The notes beneath the pieces were generated by a model. That model was not told where the DNA came from. It saw nothing but the letters and a program-made list of their open reading frames with translations, and did no database searches. Both the position numbers and the translations under genes were made by a program. This document shows positions 35,130 to 53,700 of a DNA stretch of 64,000 nucleotides, piece after piece (the stretch's first letter is position 1; every line of letters begins with the position of its first letter). The stretch is from Blastomussa wellsi (lineage: Eukaryota > Cnidaria > Anthozoa > Scleractinia > Plerogyridae). The stretch covers positions 24,195,725-24,259,724 of the forward strand of contig OX393565.1 in NCBI GenBank assembly GCA_947652115.1, read 5' to 3'.

Positions 35130-37628
35130 AGTTTGGGAGAACTCGAAAAAGCAGTGGAAACACTTGCCTACGACTTGTGTTCCCACAGCATTTCTCGTTC
35201 TTCCAAACTTCCATGCGTGTTTCTATAACTCGATAGAAACACGGTACATGTTTTCTACTTCTTTTAGAAAACACCGCGACGAGAGAAAGCAAAACATCTT
35301 GCTAACTTTGATTATCAAAATGTAAATTCTCTTTGCTCACGCCATCATTACGTCAACAGCTCGTGCTAGTTCTGTGTCTCCATCGAGTTATAGAAACATA
35401 ATTTTTAACCAATCAGCACGCATATTTTCTTAGGACAGTTTTCTAAATGTACATATCAGATTACCGGTACTCATAATTTTTATCATTACAGTACCTCTCC
35501 ATTTATCGTGTGTGTAATGACACTGCGAATGATGTGACGAGGGCTTGTCTCTGAAGCAAAACCACATCTGAATAAAAAAGGGCAATGCAACAAAAAATTG
35601 AAGATACATTTACAACAAATATAGGATTTTAGATGATCTTTTATGTAGTAATGCAAAAATGAATAGGTCACCATCAAATAAGAATTGATCAATGAATTAA
35701 TATTAGACTAGGGTAAGTTTCTTTGCCAAGATACAGTTGGGTGAACATCTCAGTCATTTTTGTATGCTACACCTCTCTCCTCCGCAGAGGGGAATAGGGA
35801 GAGGTGAAGAGAAAGCGCGTGGAGGCTGGGAAGGGAATTCAGAGTTTGCGGTGAATGCTGGGAAGGACGAAAACGTGCCCCGCGCTCCCGGATTTTTAAT
35901 TCTCCCCTTCTCCCCCTCCCCGGAGACTCTGCGGAGGAGAGAGATGCTACACTGTGAGAGAATTTAATCTCCAGTATCCTACCACATTGCAACCATTAGG
36001 ATTGTCCAATAAACCTTTATCATTATTAATCAATTTATAGTATACAAAAACCTCATGGTGATAATAATGTAATCTGCTGCTGTAATTAATCAGAAAGTGT
36101 GATTACTGTTACTAAGCTCAATTGTGTGCAGATCAAACGGTGGGTGTGTTTCTTAAGACAGGATAAATTTGACAAACGCATGCATTTAAATCTGAATTGT
36201 GTTCACACAGTCTAATAATGCGATATTGACATCTGGCATTACTTTGATGCCAGGTATTACCTTGACTATTATTGAGGCCAAATTACATGACTTTGTAGGC
36301 ATATAAATTATAAAAAAAATATTTTTAACCCTAGATGTCTCAGACTTTGGAATTGTGTATTTCAAAAGGTAAATGTTGTGGTTCAGTTTTATCCTTGGTA
36401 CAATTTGGTATTCAGTTCCTTTTCTCTGGTGTATAGAAATAGAATATTCCTGACTTATGATTGGTTTACAGGTCATGGGAAATCAACTCTTATAATTCAT
36501 CAAATATTTTTTCCTGCACGCCATTGGCCTAAACATGTCACATGATGCTGAAACTTACATTTTCCTCGAGCTTCGCATTAGGAAAACTGTTAGCGTCTCA
36601 GAACACTTAGAGCACACTTGTTAGCGAACATATCCGAGGATTTTTCTGTGCCAAATGGAAGCTATTGTTTATATATATATACAGGTATATATTTCATCAT
36701 CATCATCATCATTTTATTTCTGTCAATAGTTATAAATTAAAGAAATACACGACCCGCAGATGGACCACAAATATGGTAGGAGTACGCCTCAGTGAGAACA
36801 GTTGGAGAACTAAAATATTGCAATTCTATGGGTGCTTTAATAAAATAATTATTCCACTTGCTCCCATTGGATAAGAGATAGTTACAGCCAAATTATGGTG
36901 CTTTCTATCATCTGATATCAAATGCATGCTCATGAAATAATTGTCAAATAATAAAAGGGAAAATACCAAACTGTAGCAAGGGTAAAACTGAACAACAACC
37001 TAAACTTTATAACTAAAAACATGAACATTTTTCACCTCACCAGGCAAAGGTGAGGCGTTTGCACCGAGCTGAGATTTTCTGTTCAAATGCCCTGCCCCAG
37101 GGCATTGTTGGATGGTCAAGAGTCACTGAAAGTCAATAAAATGTTGCTAGAAATTCCACTATGAGACGAACACTTCCAGTCAAATGCCCCATCTATGCCC
37201 AGACTCCCCCGGGCTTTACTCTGATAGGTGCATTGATCACTGTACTGCAGAATACCCTGCCACTTATTTGCATGTCATTGAATAAGAATAGCATCTATTG
37301 TGTTCTGCTTCGTTCTTCAAAGAACGCCGACCAACGAAAACAATGGTGGTACAGAGTGGCGGGGTATTCAGCAAGAAATCCAAAAAAACTGTAATAAAGC
37401 TTTTTACCCTTCAACCTACCCTATGGATAGGGTAATACTTATATAAATGAAAGCGTTTCAGATTTGATTATAAAGGGGAATAGTGGTGTCTGATATTTCC
37501 ATTACTACATCTAAGAACGCACGTATGTAACGCCATAAAAACCCTTCTCACTTTGTGAAGGCCGCTCCAATGTCTATAATAACAGCGTGTTTCTCACCCC
37601 CAAGTCCAATAACGTCAAACAAAGGCAT
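28292..37628 (-). CDS. ACTR10: ACTR10 (Arp11), dynactin pointed-end complex subunit, about 468 aa
   Basis: Thirteen minus-strand exons whose phases all close: 37628-37552, 35567-35495, 34946-34852, 34039-33931, 32834-32727, 31698-31631, 31377-31301, 31097-31062, 30668-30542, 30020-29939, 29835-29759, 29006-28882 and 28644-28292. Family landmarks in order: [20 protein letters not shown] (actin-fold phosphate-1 loop region), [81 protein letters not shown] and IPDWAS. Arp11 caps the pointed end of the dynactin mini-filament and helps bind cargo adaptors for dynein. All junctions are GT-AG except that between exons 5 and 6, which fits a U12 AT-AC intron. Human ACTR10 has about 417 residues; the excess here is a Ser/Leu/Arg-rich C-terminal tail after IPDW. 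It shares a 253-bp promoter with RBKS. Confidence 0.95.
30322..30527. mobile_element. palindromic dispersed repeat, copy 3, with 13-bp target-site duplication
   Basis: Same blocks as copies 1 and 2 (GAGGGGATAAGTTTC, GGTGCTGCGTCGGTGGGAAG) plus a stem from TTGGTTTTATCAACTGGG to its inverted return CCCAGTTGATAAAACCAA. It is flanked by GAGATTATTTTTA at 30309-30321 and again at 30528-30540. A perfect 13-bp duplication indicates insertion by a retrotransposon-type or other staggered-cut mechanism and a fairly recent event. The right copy of the duplication abuts the donor of ACTR10 exon 9. Confidence 0.9.
31880..32045 (+). repeat. SINE-like repeat fragment
   Basis: Words such as CACCCAGGTGTGAAATGG, CAAGTTCAATGCTGG and GGAGTGGAAATACCCGGTA parallel 44885-45045. 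It lies within the U12 intron of ACTR10. Confidence 0.5.
32475..32643. mobile_element. foldback element in the ACTR10 U12 intron
   Basis: ATTCCATGTTGCCG...GTCTGTTCAGTAAT...CAAAATGCGGTAAGAGCA is mirrored by TGCTCTTACCACATTTTGAC...ATTACTGAACAGAC...CAACATGGAAT. The arms are about 65 bp around a 40-bp loop. It is non-coding. Confidence 0.85.
33338..33420. repeat. ATT/ATTATT microsatellite
   Basis: About 80 bp of near-perfect ATT units in ACTR10 intron 4. Similar tracts end the SINE copies at 3878-3906 and 39909-39962, so this may be the remains of a SINE tail. Confidence 0.85.
34366..34437 (-). repeat. tRNA-like head of a second SINE family
   Basis: On the minus strand, GGAGTGTTGGCCTAATGG (box A) leads to a 7-nt anticodon loop CTCCAGA in a 5-bp stem (anticodon CCA, tryptophan-like), then box B GGTCCAATTCC. 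Repeat-like sequence follows (CAATAGCC...CTTAAGTTACTCCC at 34320-34360). It lies in ACTR10 intron 3. I read it as a SINE and not a functional tRNA gene, because the acceptor arm is not closed. Confidence 0.6.
35089..35247. mobile_element. foldback element (GTGTTTCTATCGAGTTATAG termini)
   Basis: GTGTTTCTATCGAGTTATAG...CTCGTGAAAGTTTGG is mirrored by CCAAACTTCCATGCGTG...CTATAACTCGATAGAAACAC. Arms are about 70 bp. A detached terminal word (ATCGAGTTATAGAAAC) recurs at about 35383-35398. It lies in ACTR10 intron 2. Confidence 0.85.
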
Positions 37629-37881
37629 TATACCTCTGTCATTTCACAGGAAAGTTAAAAAACACATTCAAAGATCTGCAGAGAAAGGTTCAAGAAAGGT
37701 GCTTCTTTTCCTGGAAACGAGGGCATCCGAATGACCGCAAACATATTAATCAGCGGTTTTGCATGAAAATCTTACTTACTTCCGGCTGTCCCAGGCTTCC
37801 ACTTCCCACGATTCGATAGCTTCCGGTTGCGACCCTTCTTTCCCAACTTCCCCGCTTCTACGCGACCCGCTTTCCTTCAAA
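37629..37881. promoter_or_regulatory. bidirectional promoter ACTR10 / RBKS
   Basis: The start codons of the two divergent genes are 253 bp apart, so both promoters and 5' UTRs must fit in this interval or overlap it. No TATA box stands out. The RBKS side is GC-richer (CTTCCGGCTGTCCC, CTTCCGGTTGCGACC), and CTTCCGG words are the core of ETS-type sites common in housekeeping bidirectional promoters. Assignment follows from gene geometry. Confidence 0.75.
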
Positions 37882-45998
<8,117 letters not shown>

Positions 45999-46439
45999 AC
46001 GTCAATAGTATAGCATTATCATAAAGACCAATAATGTTATTATTGATTTTAATAATAATCATGATTATTATAATCTAATTATTATTATTGTTATAATTAT
46101 TATTATTATTATTATAAATATTTACTTCGAACATCATGTGGATATCTGTGGAGTTGATAATGTACACTGTGTCTTTTAAAAAGTCGTTTCAGTTGAAAGC
46201 AAAAAACGACAACAGCAAAACCAAACAAACAATTTGTGACCAGTGTGTGGTTCAACCAACAAGCTAGAAGGCCATGATCGCATCAGAAATTCTGAGCAGA
46301 TGGTGGATCTCGAAAGTCAATGTTTAAAATTAAGATATGAAGGTGAAGTGGAAGATGTTAGTGGTGGTGGTGGTAGGCTAGGGGGGTATTATGGGTTGAA
46401 ACAAAATCATCCCATTAGGGAAACATTATGGATAATATG

Positions 46440-46830
46440 CCCAGGGGATACTCATATTATACATGACAGGGAGGGGAGGTCCGATGGAGCTTCATATTGC
46501 AAACCCCAAAAAAATACACGAGCCTGAAATTTTAGACCCCCAAAAATACCTGGCATCAAAATTTCCTACCCCCAAAAAAAGACTTCAATATGGATTTATA
46601 GAATCAAACTAATCTCTCCTAATGCATGATTTTGCACGTTGCCGAAAATTCGAAAGAATATTTTTCTGATCCACCGATCGCAACAAAAATTTCGCTTGGA
46701 GATGTGACCCAAAACAATATGCATATTTTCTTTTAAAACCTAAAAAATATGTGACAGATCTCTTGACCCAAAAAAATACTGAGCGTGTAAATTTTGAACC
46801 CAAAAAAACTACATTGGTCATGTAAACTAT
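46440..46830. repeat. copy of the CCCAGGGG...TTTTTGGG repeat family
   Basis: Starts CCCAGGGGATACTCATATTA and continues with CCCAAAAAAATAC, CTGGCATCAAAATTTCC and GACTTCAATATGGATTTAT, which correspond in inverted order to words in 24461-24812. The right terminal inverted repeat is not preserved. Confidence 0.65.
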
Positions 46831-47292
46831 ATCAAAACTGTAAGTAGTTGAATTCATTCAGTTTTATCTAGAAAAGGAGGAATTTGGAAAACAGAAATTG
46901 CAAATTTCCTCCAAAAATGATTTGTTTGCCCTATATTTGTCTGCAATTTGATTGGCTAGGCAGGCAAGTTGTGAAATTTTATTGGTTATTAATATTTCAT
47001 TTTCATTTTGATTGGCTAAAAAAGGATGCGGTTTTGCGTAAAAATGGTGCAATTTGTGAATAAATCGCACTGTCAAAAACCAATCGGATTGCAAGGATCA
47101 CTAGTGATTTTAAAATGGGTGTAATAAATTTCTTTTGGTTTGGTATCACTTCTTTGGTGTTTTTGTTCCTTAGTAAACTATTATTTTGAGGTTTCCTACA
47201 TTTTGAGGGTAATCTGGCTGGTCTCAAATTCTATTTTAACAGCTACATTGTTCCTGGGTGATTCACATGCAGATTTTCTTCCTCTCAATAGT

Positions 47293-47423
47293 GTAGCAGC
47301 TCTCATAAGCTTGTTATTCTACTGGTAGAATTAGGGGCGAGGGGCATAGTTCCTGTTGTTTGTTTTATTGTTTTCACACAGGGTATTGAGCCTTTCATGT
47401 GAAACCTTACGAGAGCTGCTACA
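47293..47423. mobile_element. small foldback element (TAGCAGCTCTC termini)
   Basis: GTAGCAGCTCTCATAAG at the left and CTTACGAGAGCTGCTAC at the right form near-perfect terminal inverted repeats around about 95 bp of non-coding sequence. Confidence 0.75.
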
Positions 47424-47950
47424 TCGCCCCTTTCTCTATCTGTAAAACTCTGTAAACTAAATGCTCTGCACACTGAGGGGGAGGGCAGTGGGAGGGAATT
47501 GGGGTGAGGGCAAAAAACAAGGCTCATTTATTTTGCCCTCCCCCCAATTTTTGCATGGTATAAACTGCAGAAAGTGACTTGCACATGAGCGGTTTGTACA
47601 TGCTCCAAAAGAATGCTCGCTATGCCGACTAATACAATGTTGATATTGATTGCATTTCTTTCTCCTTTAGTCCTTGTGCAGGGTAGCACAAACAGGATAA
47701 ACATTTTAATTTGCTGCAAAGTTTTTACGCTTGCTAATGATTTCCACACCTATGTATCACTCCAAAAAATGATGTCTACACTCCACCACTGGACCATTTT
47801 GTTTGGACCCCCCCCCCCCTTCCTCCTGGAAATTCCAACTTTGCTTTAAAAGTTTTGACTTTGTGTACCTCCCTCCCTGTCCCAATTGTAATAATATTTG
47901 ATCGCCATCTGTGGACTGGGTATGGATAAGAACTGGAAACATATTTTGTA

Positions 47951-48177
47951 TTAAAGGAGCTACGTCACGGTTCGTGCATTTTTAAACATTTAGCCTAACT
48001 TTTTCAAAATCGTCATTTGCAATCTGTCTCAATCTGCTCCATCCTTGTTCCTTTTTGGTTTAGTATCACCTGTGGTGTTTTTCTTCCTTTGTAAACCATT
48101 AGTTTTAGATTTGCTTTGTTTAAAGGGTAATTTGGTTCCTTGCATTAAAACCCAAAATATCGTGACAGTTCCTTTAA
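47951..48177. mobile_element. MITE-like element with TTAAAGGAGC / TTCCTTTAA termini
   Basis: TTAAAGGAGCTACGTCACGG is mirrored by CGTGACAGTTCCTTTAA. Interior words GTATCACCTGTGGTGTTTTT resemble 47140-47165, suggesting a second, decayed copy just upstream at about 46865-47250, and the element at 7697. Confidence 0.7.
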
Positions 48178-48378
48178 GTTAGATTTGAATGAATTTTGCA
48201 ACTGTGCTGGAGAAGAGAAATTAAAAATTGTTGCAACTATTTTCAAAAATGGTCGGTTCAATCTCATTCCCTCGGAATCTTGAGCTGTTCATAATAAAGT
48301 TGGAGATGAAAATAAAGTTTTGTGTGTCAAGTCCTCAAATTAAATCTGCTGGGTAATAAAAATCGAAAGCTGCAACAG

Positions 48379-48678
48379 TTTTAGCCTCCCACGCAGACGT
48401 CCTTTCGGCTTCGTCATGCATTCCTTCCCCATGGACGTCTGCTGAATCCACTTCCGTTCACAGGCCGTTTAATCCAATTAAAGAAAACAATCAGTATTGA
48501 CTCGTTGCATGACAGCTATAGATCCTATCACATGCGCCGAATCGCTTTCCCAACACTAGAAAGTTACCTCTGATTGGTTCGTAGCCGTGAACAGAAGTGA
48601 ACATTCGATGCAGCAGACGTCCATGGGGAAGGAATGTGTGATGAGGCTTGAGGGACGTCTACGTCGGAGGCTATAAAA
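48379..48678. mobile_element. foldback element with long arms (TTTTAGCCTCC termini)
   Basis: TTTTAGCCTCCCACGCAGACGTCC...CATTCCTTCCCCATGGACGT...CACTTCCGTTCACAGGC on the left is mirrored by GTGAACAGAAGTGAACATTC...ACGTCCATGGGGAAGGAATG...GGAGGCTATAAAA on the right. Arms are about 100 bp around a loop of about 100 bp. Confidence 0.85.
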
Positions 48679-49186
48679 GTTACAATCACCTTGTAGGTAG
48701 CATAATAAATAGTACCACATGGAAGTACTGCTCAATGTCTTTAACTGAAATGCATGAAATGGTGTTCACATGGTAGTTTTATCTACAGAGTTACTGAGAG
48801 TGAAATGGATAATTTTCAGGACTGAAATTTTCACAAGAATTTATTAATAAAACATTAACTAACAGCATATCTTGAACTGGTTCACAAGTTCTTACAGGGT
48901 TGAAAACAGTCCAAATTATTTTTATATATGGCATACACACAAGCCTTGCATTTCACTATTTTACACTGCCAAGGATAAGAAAAAGAGATGTCTTGTATAA
49001 TTGTTTGTTTTGCAATGGCAAATGAGAATCCTCAATCATTCTAGAGATATTTTCTTTTCAGTTACTTGAAGCATATATGCTTCTAAAGTTCTAAGGAGCG
49101 CTGTTCTGGTTTCTTTGTTTGGGAATGTTCATTTGGCTTCAGCTTTCACTTGAGTTATTTCTCCCCTGCTGCAGGTGTTCTGATTA

Positions 49187-50481
49187 TCACTTGCCCTTCT
49201 TGACCTTTTGTTCAACAAATAATACATGCCTGTTCACTGGGAAACAAAAAAATAAGATTAAAACAGTTAAAGAATGGTCAACAGAATGGCTGTGTCTATT
49301 TCTCTGCCTGCCTGTCTGTGTCTGTGTCTGGATGTCTGTCTGTGCCTGTCTTTGTCCACCGAGTGGCTCAACACTCTAGTTGCTGCTTACCAATAGGATC
49401 ATGTTTCATAAATTCCAGCTTTGGTTTGAGTCTGTTTCTCGTCATCATGTAGTAATAACCAGTTCCAGCCATGCTAACAAGCCGTACAATGATGCGTCTT
49501 CAGGGAAATAAAGGAACACAAAAATATAAAGAAACCGGCAATGCTTCAGTCTATATAATCATTTTGATTGGACAAAACAGTAGCGAGGTCGGATGGTATT
49601 TTACAGAACTCCTTGAGAATATGTTTTCAATGTAACATATTGGCTTGCGCATTGGAATGCATAAAAAATTGTCCAGCCATCCTGTCTGACCAAAGTTGTG
49701 ACTTCATCGGACAAAATGTGACAAACATTGTGACAAATTTTGGTTGCCCAGGGGGACTCGCATATGAAAGGGGCGGGGATGCTTTTCGGAAATTTTTAAT
49801 TAAACCCCCAAAGGAGACCGATCTTGGTGTGGCCCAAGCTTTTTTGACCACTAAAAGAGAATAAAAATATACATGTTAGATATATATTTTTATATTTCTT
49901 TGTGTGCAACCCTAAAGGTGACATGCACAGCTAAATTTGGCATTTTTCCCATTACACCCTAAGTAAGACCAAAATCCGAAATTTACACACCTCAGCGAGA
50001 CATATGTGAGTCTGCCCCCCCCCCCCCCCCGGGTTTGATGTTTGATGTCTGTCTGATATTTGCAGTCCTGTGTTATTGGCTCCCTACTAGGATACGCCCC
50101 TTGCAGCGTATGCTCCCTGTATCCCCACCCTACCCCACTAGTATTCTTTATATTTCGAAGGATGCAAACCAGCCGCTATGCCATGAACAAGAAAGGAAAA
50201 TGCTGTTATAGTTCAAACAAGTAATCAGGGTGCTGGAAATTTTCATCCACAGGCATTCACACTTCAAAACTGCGGCAAAGGAACGGACTGTCTTGAACAC
50301 TTCCCACTTGAACAAAATCCAGCGTGGAGGGATACTCAAGATTCGAGATCGATAGTAACTTACTTTGATTTTGATTTGACCACTGAAAACAAAAATATAC
50401 GGAAATATTAGCAAAACCATACTAAAACTAAAATTTTAATGGTTATCTAATAAAAGAAAACACCAGGAAAATGAACTTACT
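49187..50481 (-). CDS. MRPL33: MRPL33, mitochondrial ribosomal protein bL33m, 58 aa
   Basis: Coding parts on the minus strand: the A of the start codon at 50481, a 19-nt exon 50382-50364, exon 49497-49391 and last exon 49236-49187 (TGA). The assembled start is MVKSKSKRIIVRLVSMAGTG, then a Tyr-rich YYY, TRNRLKPKLEF, KHDPIV and the end VLFVEQKVKKGK. This follows the L33 family pattern (basic KSK start, I-V-R-L-V-S-x-A-G-T-G, R-N-R-L, D-P, R-x-V-L-F-x-E). The protein is a small structural part of the large mitoribosomal subunit. Human MRPL33 is 65 residues with a slightly longer start. The ATG exists only after splicing (A|TG). An alternative donor at 50501/50502 also leaves a terminal A, so both donors create the same ATG. 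It is divergent from MLH3. Confidence 0.9.
49748..50034. repeat. partial relative of the CCCAGGGG repeat family
   Basis: Begins CCCAGGGGGACTCGCATATG like the element at 24461 and ends near a poly-C tract at 50017-50033. The interior differs, so it may be a separate subfamily. It lies in the intron between MRPL33 exons 2 and 3. Confidence 0.45.
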
Positions 50482-50502
50482 TCTGCGCTCTGGGCACTTA
50501 CT

Positions 50503-50714
50503 AAAAATGGCGACTCCTGCAACGTTGTGTAACAAGTAATGAAATGTATACTTTTAACAAGCCGGAAAGACTTCTGGGATATCGCGCGAAAGAATTTCAA
50601 TATGGCGCGTCTCACGGGACAATTTGCCGTTTTGAAATGGCTTTGTTTACATTTGGCGACTGAGGCGAGGTTAATAACTAAAGTTAAATACCTGAAAACT
50701 GCCTGGTTGTAAGA
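50503..50714. promoter_or_regulatory. bidirectional promoter MRPL33 / MLH3
   Basis: Between the 5' exon of MRPL33 (donor at 50481 or 50502) and the MLH3 start codon at 50715. The interval must hold both 5' UTRs and the shared promoter. AATATGGCGCGTCTC and ATATCGCGCGAAAG words give it local CpG content; no TATA box is clear. ATGGCG and the complement CGCCAT near 50503-50513 and 50600-50606 look like YY1-type sites, by inspection only. Confidence 0.65.
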
Positions 50715-53700
50715 ATGATCCGTCCATTGCAAGAAGAAGTACGATCTCATTTGAGATCGGGAGTCGCCATCACAAATTTGACGCAGTGTGTGGAAGAACT
50801 TGTTTTGAACAGCCTAGATGCTGGAGCTTCCTGCATAACAGTTCGAATAGACATGCCGAGCTTCAAGATTCAAGTGTCAGATAATGGCAAAGGAATGGCG
50901 CTTGAAGATCTGAAGCGTGTTGGAGAGCGGTATTTGAGCAGCAAATGCCACGTTCTTGAAGATCTGGAACAGCTGAGTTTTTACGGTTTCAGAGGAGAAG
51001 CCCTGGCAAGCATACGCAAGATGTGCGATGTGCTGGAAATAGTCACCCGTCACCGGTCTTCTTATCACACTTACTGCAAACTCTTTCGAAATTCGCAAGT
51101 TCTGGAACTCACGGAGTCTAAATTTCCAAGAGCTAGCGCGGGAACAAACGTTACAATACATGGCATTTTTGCAAACCTTCCAGTAAGGAGGAAAGCTATT
51201 ATGGAAACCCTTGACTTTGAGCGTGTTCGCCACAGAATCGCGTCCATTGCTCTCATTCACCCCAAGACAGCATTTCTTTTGATAAATGATTCAACAGGTT
51301 CAAAATGCCTCCAAACTCATGTCTGTAAGTCTGTTGTCTCCACTTTCTCTCAGCTTTTTGGTAACCAAAGATCAAAAAATCTACAGCCATTCAAATTTGA
51401 GCACAAGGGTTTCAAAGTTTCTGGTTTCATTTCAACTGACACTCACCACAGTAAGAGTCTGCAGTTTCTATTTGTCAATGGCCGTCTTCTCTTGAAGACA
51501 AGAATTCACAAACTTGTTAATGACATTCTTGGGAAATCAGAACTTTTTCGAAAGTTGCCAGTGGTTGAGGTAAAAGACAGTACCATATCTGAAGGCTATC
51601 TGAGTAAAATGACAAGTCCTCAACATGGAAAGATCAGTGACAAACATGCCATTTTTGTTCTGAACGTTGAATGTCTTGTCACTGAATATGACTTTTGTCT
51701 TGAGCCAGCAAAAACTTTGATTGAATTTCAGGATTGGGAGACAGTTATCTATTGTGTTAAAAGATGTGTGGAAGATTTTCTTATTAAAAATAACCTGATT
51801 TTAAACTTTGAAGATTCAGCAAACTCCGCAGAATCAGAAGCTAATGATGATGATGGTCACACAGGGGATTCGTGCTGCACAAATCTTGAAGCTTTTGAGT
51901 ATAACAGAGAGATCGAAACCAGTAATGTGAAGAGAAGTTTGCACTCTTCAACTGTTTTTAGGTTGAGAAAGGCCGAAACAAGAGAAAATGGAATACAGGA
52001 TAAAACTTCTGATTGCCTTTTGAATGAAAGTTCAGATTCGTTACTTTCTGCTGACAAACTCAAACATATCAGTGAGAGGAACCCAACTGGAAATGGTTTA
52101 GTAACATCTGAAGACCTCGCTGCTTCAGATTCTAAATCCCTACCAGAAGTGCCAATCTCAAAACTGGCAAATTTAGACAAACAGCACTCTTCCAACACTA
52201 ACAAAGAGACAAAAGACTTGAATGGACGAACAAAGCAAGTCACTTGTAATGGCCAAACAGCTTGTCTTTTGTCTTATTCAGAGGACAGAAATATAGTTAG
52301 TGAATCAAATCCTGGCAATGAGACCGAAAATGAAGCAAAAAGCACATGTAGAAATGATGAACTTGTATACACATTGTCAGCCAGCAATCACTGTGCTCTC
52401 AGTAACTTGGCAAAAGCTTATACTTATCATTCTGGGGTGAGTGGTGTTGAGCACAGCACTGTGCCAGTAACTCTTTTCAGCGACCTCTCAAAGAAGAACA
52501 GTAGTGGCAGAGTGTGTGCCTCCAACACATTCTTTAGAACTACATGTAGCAAATCAGCACCTGTTGACAAGCATGAAGGTTTGCTAGTAAAAAGCAATGG
52601 TCTCGGTTCCACTCCATCATCTGACTCGTTTTTGTCAAACAGTGATTGCAATCCAGAACACTCCACTGAGTTTCTGGTAGAAACTGGCACTTCTAGCAAA
52701 AATGTTAACAAAGAAAGAACTATGGCAATACCAGCATTCACTTCCCCCTGCCCCATTACACTGAAAAGGCAGGGAATAAGAAAGAGATCCCAGAGTAACA
52801 ACGAAACATCAGTAACTGAGTCAACACTGCCATCAAAGAATAGGAGACTCATCTCGTTACAGGAAGGCTGTCAAAGTAGAGTGAGATACAGTTGCAAAAA
52901 TGCAGGGCAATTCACTGATGTTAAAGATGGTGAATGCAGTAACTGTGTTGTAAACTGTTTCCATGCTACACAAAAGCGTGAAGATTATTGTAGCACAAAG
53001 TCATCAGCAACAAACACAGACATCTCGCTGGATACTGCCATGCACATTAGTGATGTTAAATGCCACACTTCCAGTTCTGAGGAGACCTGTGTCACGAGTC
53101 AAATTTTTGATCACATCCAACCAGTTTTGAGTGATTCTATTGACCAGATTTGTTCATCAAGAATTGGAATTGAAAGCCAGCAGTCCAAAGAACATGACAG
53201 TTTAAATGTTGTTGTTTCAGGCTTAAATGTTGCAACTGAGAAAGAAAGAAACTTGCATGATTGTACAGAGTATTTGGATTGTCCTTGGAATGAAAACACA
53301 GGAGAGAAAAGAGTTGTTCTGGCGCAGGACAAAAATCAGCGCTCGATTGCAGAAGAATCAAACTCAGAATCTGATTTAAATTCAGTTGACAAGAATGACA
53401 TCTGTGAGAGAGAGTTCTCTTCAGACGATGACTGGTACTGTACATTTGATGCATCACTTGGAAGGACACTCTTTATTAACACCCGAACTGGACACTCTTC
53501 CTTTAAAGCTCCATGCTCTGATATGATTGTAAGCGAGGCTAATGATTTAGAGAAGGGATGTTCACAGCACTTGCCACACCCATGTGCTTCACACTTGTCA
53601 TTTTCCTGCACTCCATGGCTTCCACGTGAGGATCGAAGACAAAGATCCTCATCTGTTTGCAATGATGTGGCTGGCAATTTTTCCCCTAAAGGTATTGTTC

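Larger units (their letters stand above)
45999..49186. other. intergenic region between convergent RBKS and MRPL33
   Basis: Both 3' UTRs are expected here; a minus-strand AATAAA lies at 48840-48845, about 340 nt beyond the MRPL33 stop. The rest is repeats: an AT-rich microsatellite at 46040-46120, the TTTTTGGG-family copy at 46440-46830, and foldback elements at 47293-47423, 47951-48177 and 48379-48678. A poly-C tract lies near 47808. I see no gene. Confidence 0.55.

Noticed and set aside
50364..50420. Alternative MRPL33 start at an intronic ATG (MVLLIFPY...)
   Set aside because: It reads the 19-nt exon in a different frame that does not join the next exon in phase and destroys the conserved KSKSK start.
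50436..50750. Minus-strand open frame opposite the MLH3 start
   Set aside because: No family resemblance; it overlaps the MRPL33 5' exon and the MLH3 ATPase exon in antisense and looks like chance.
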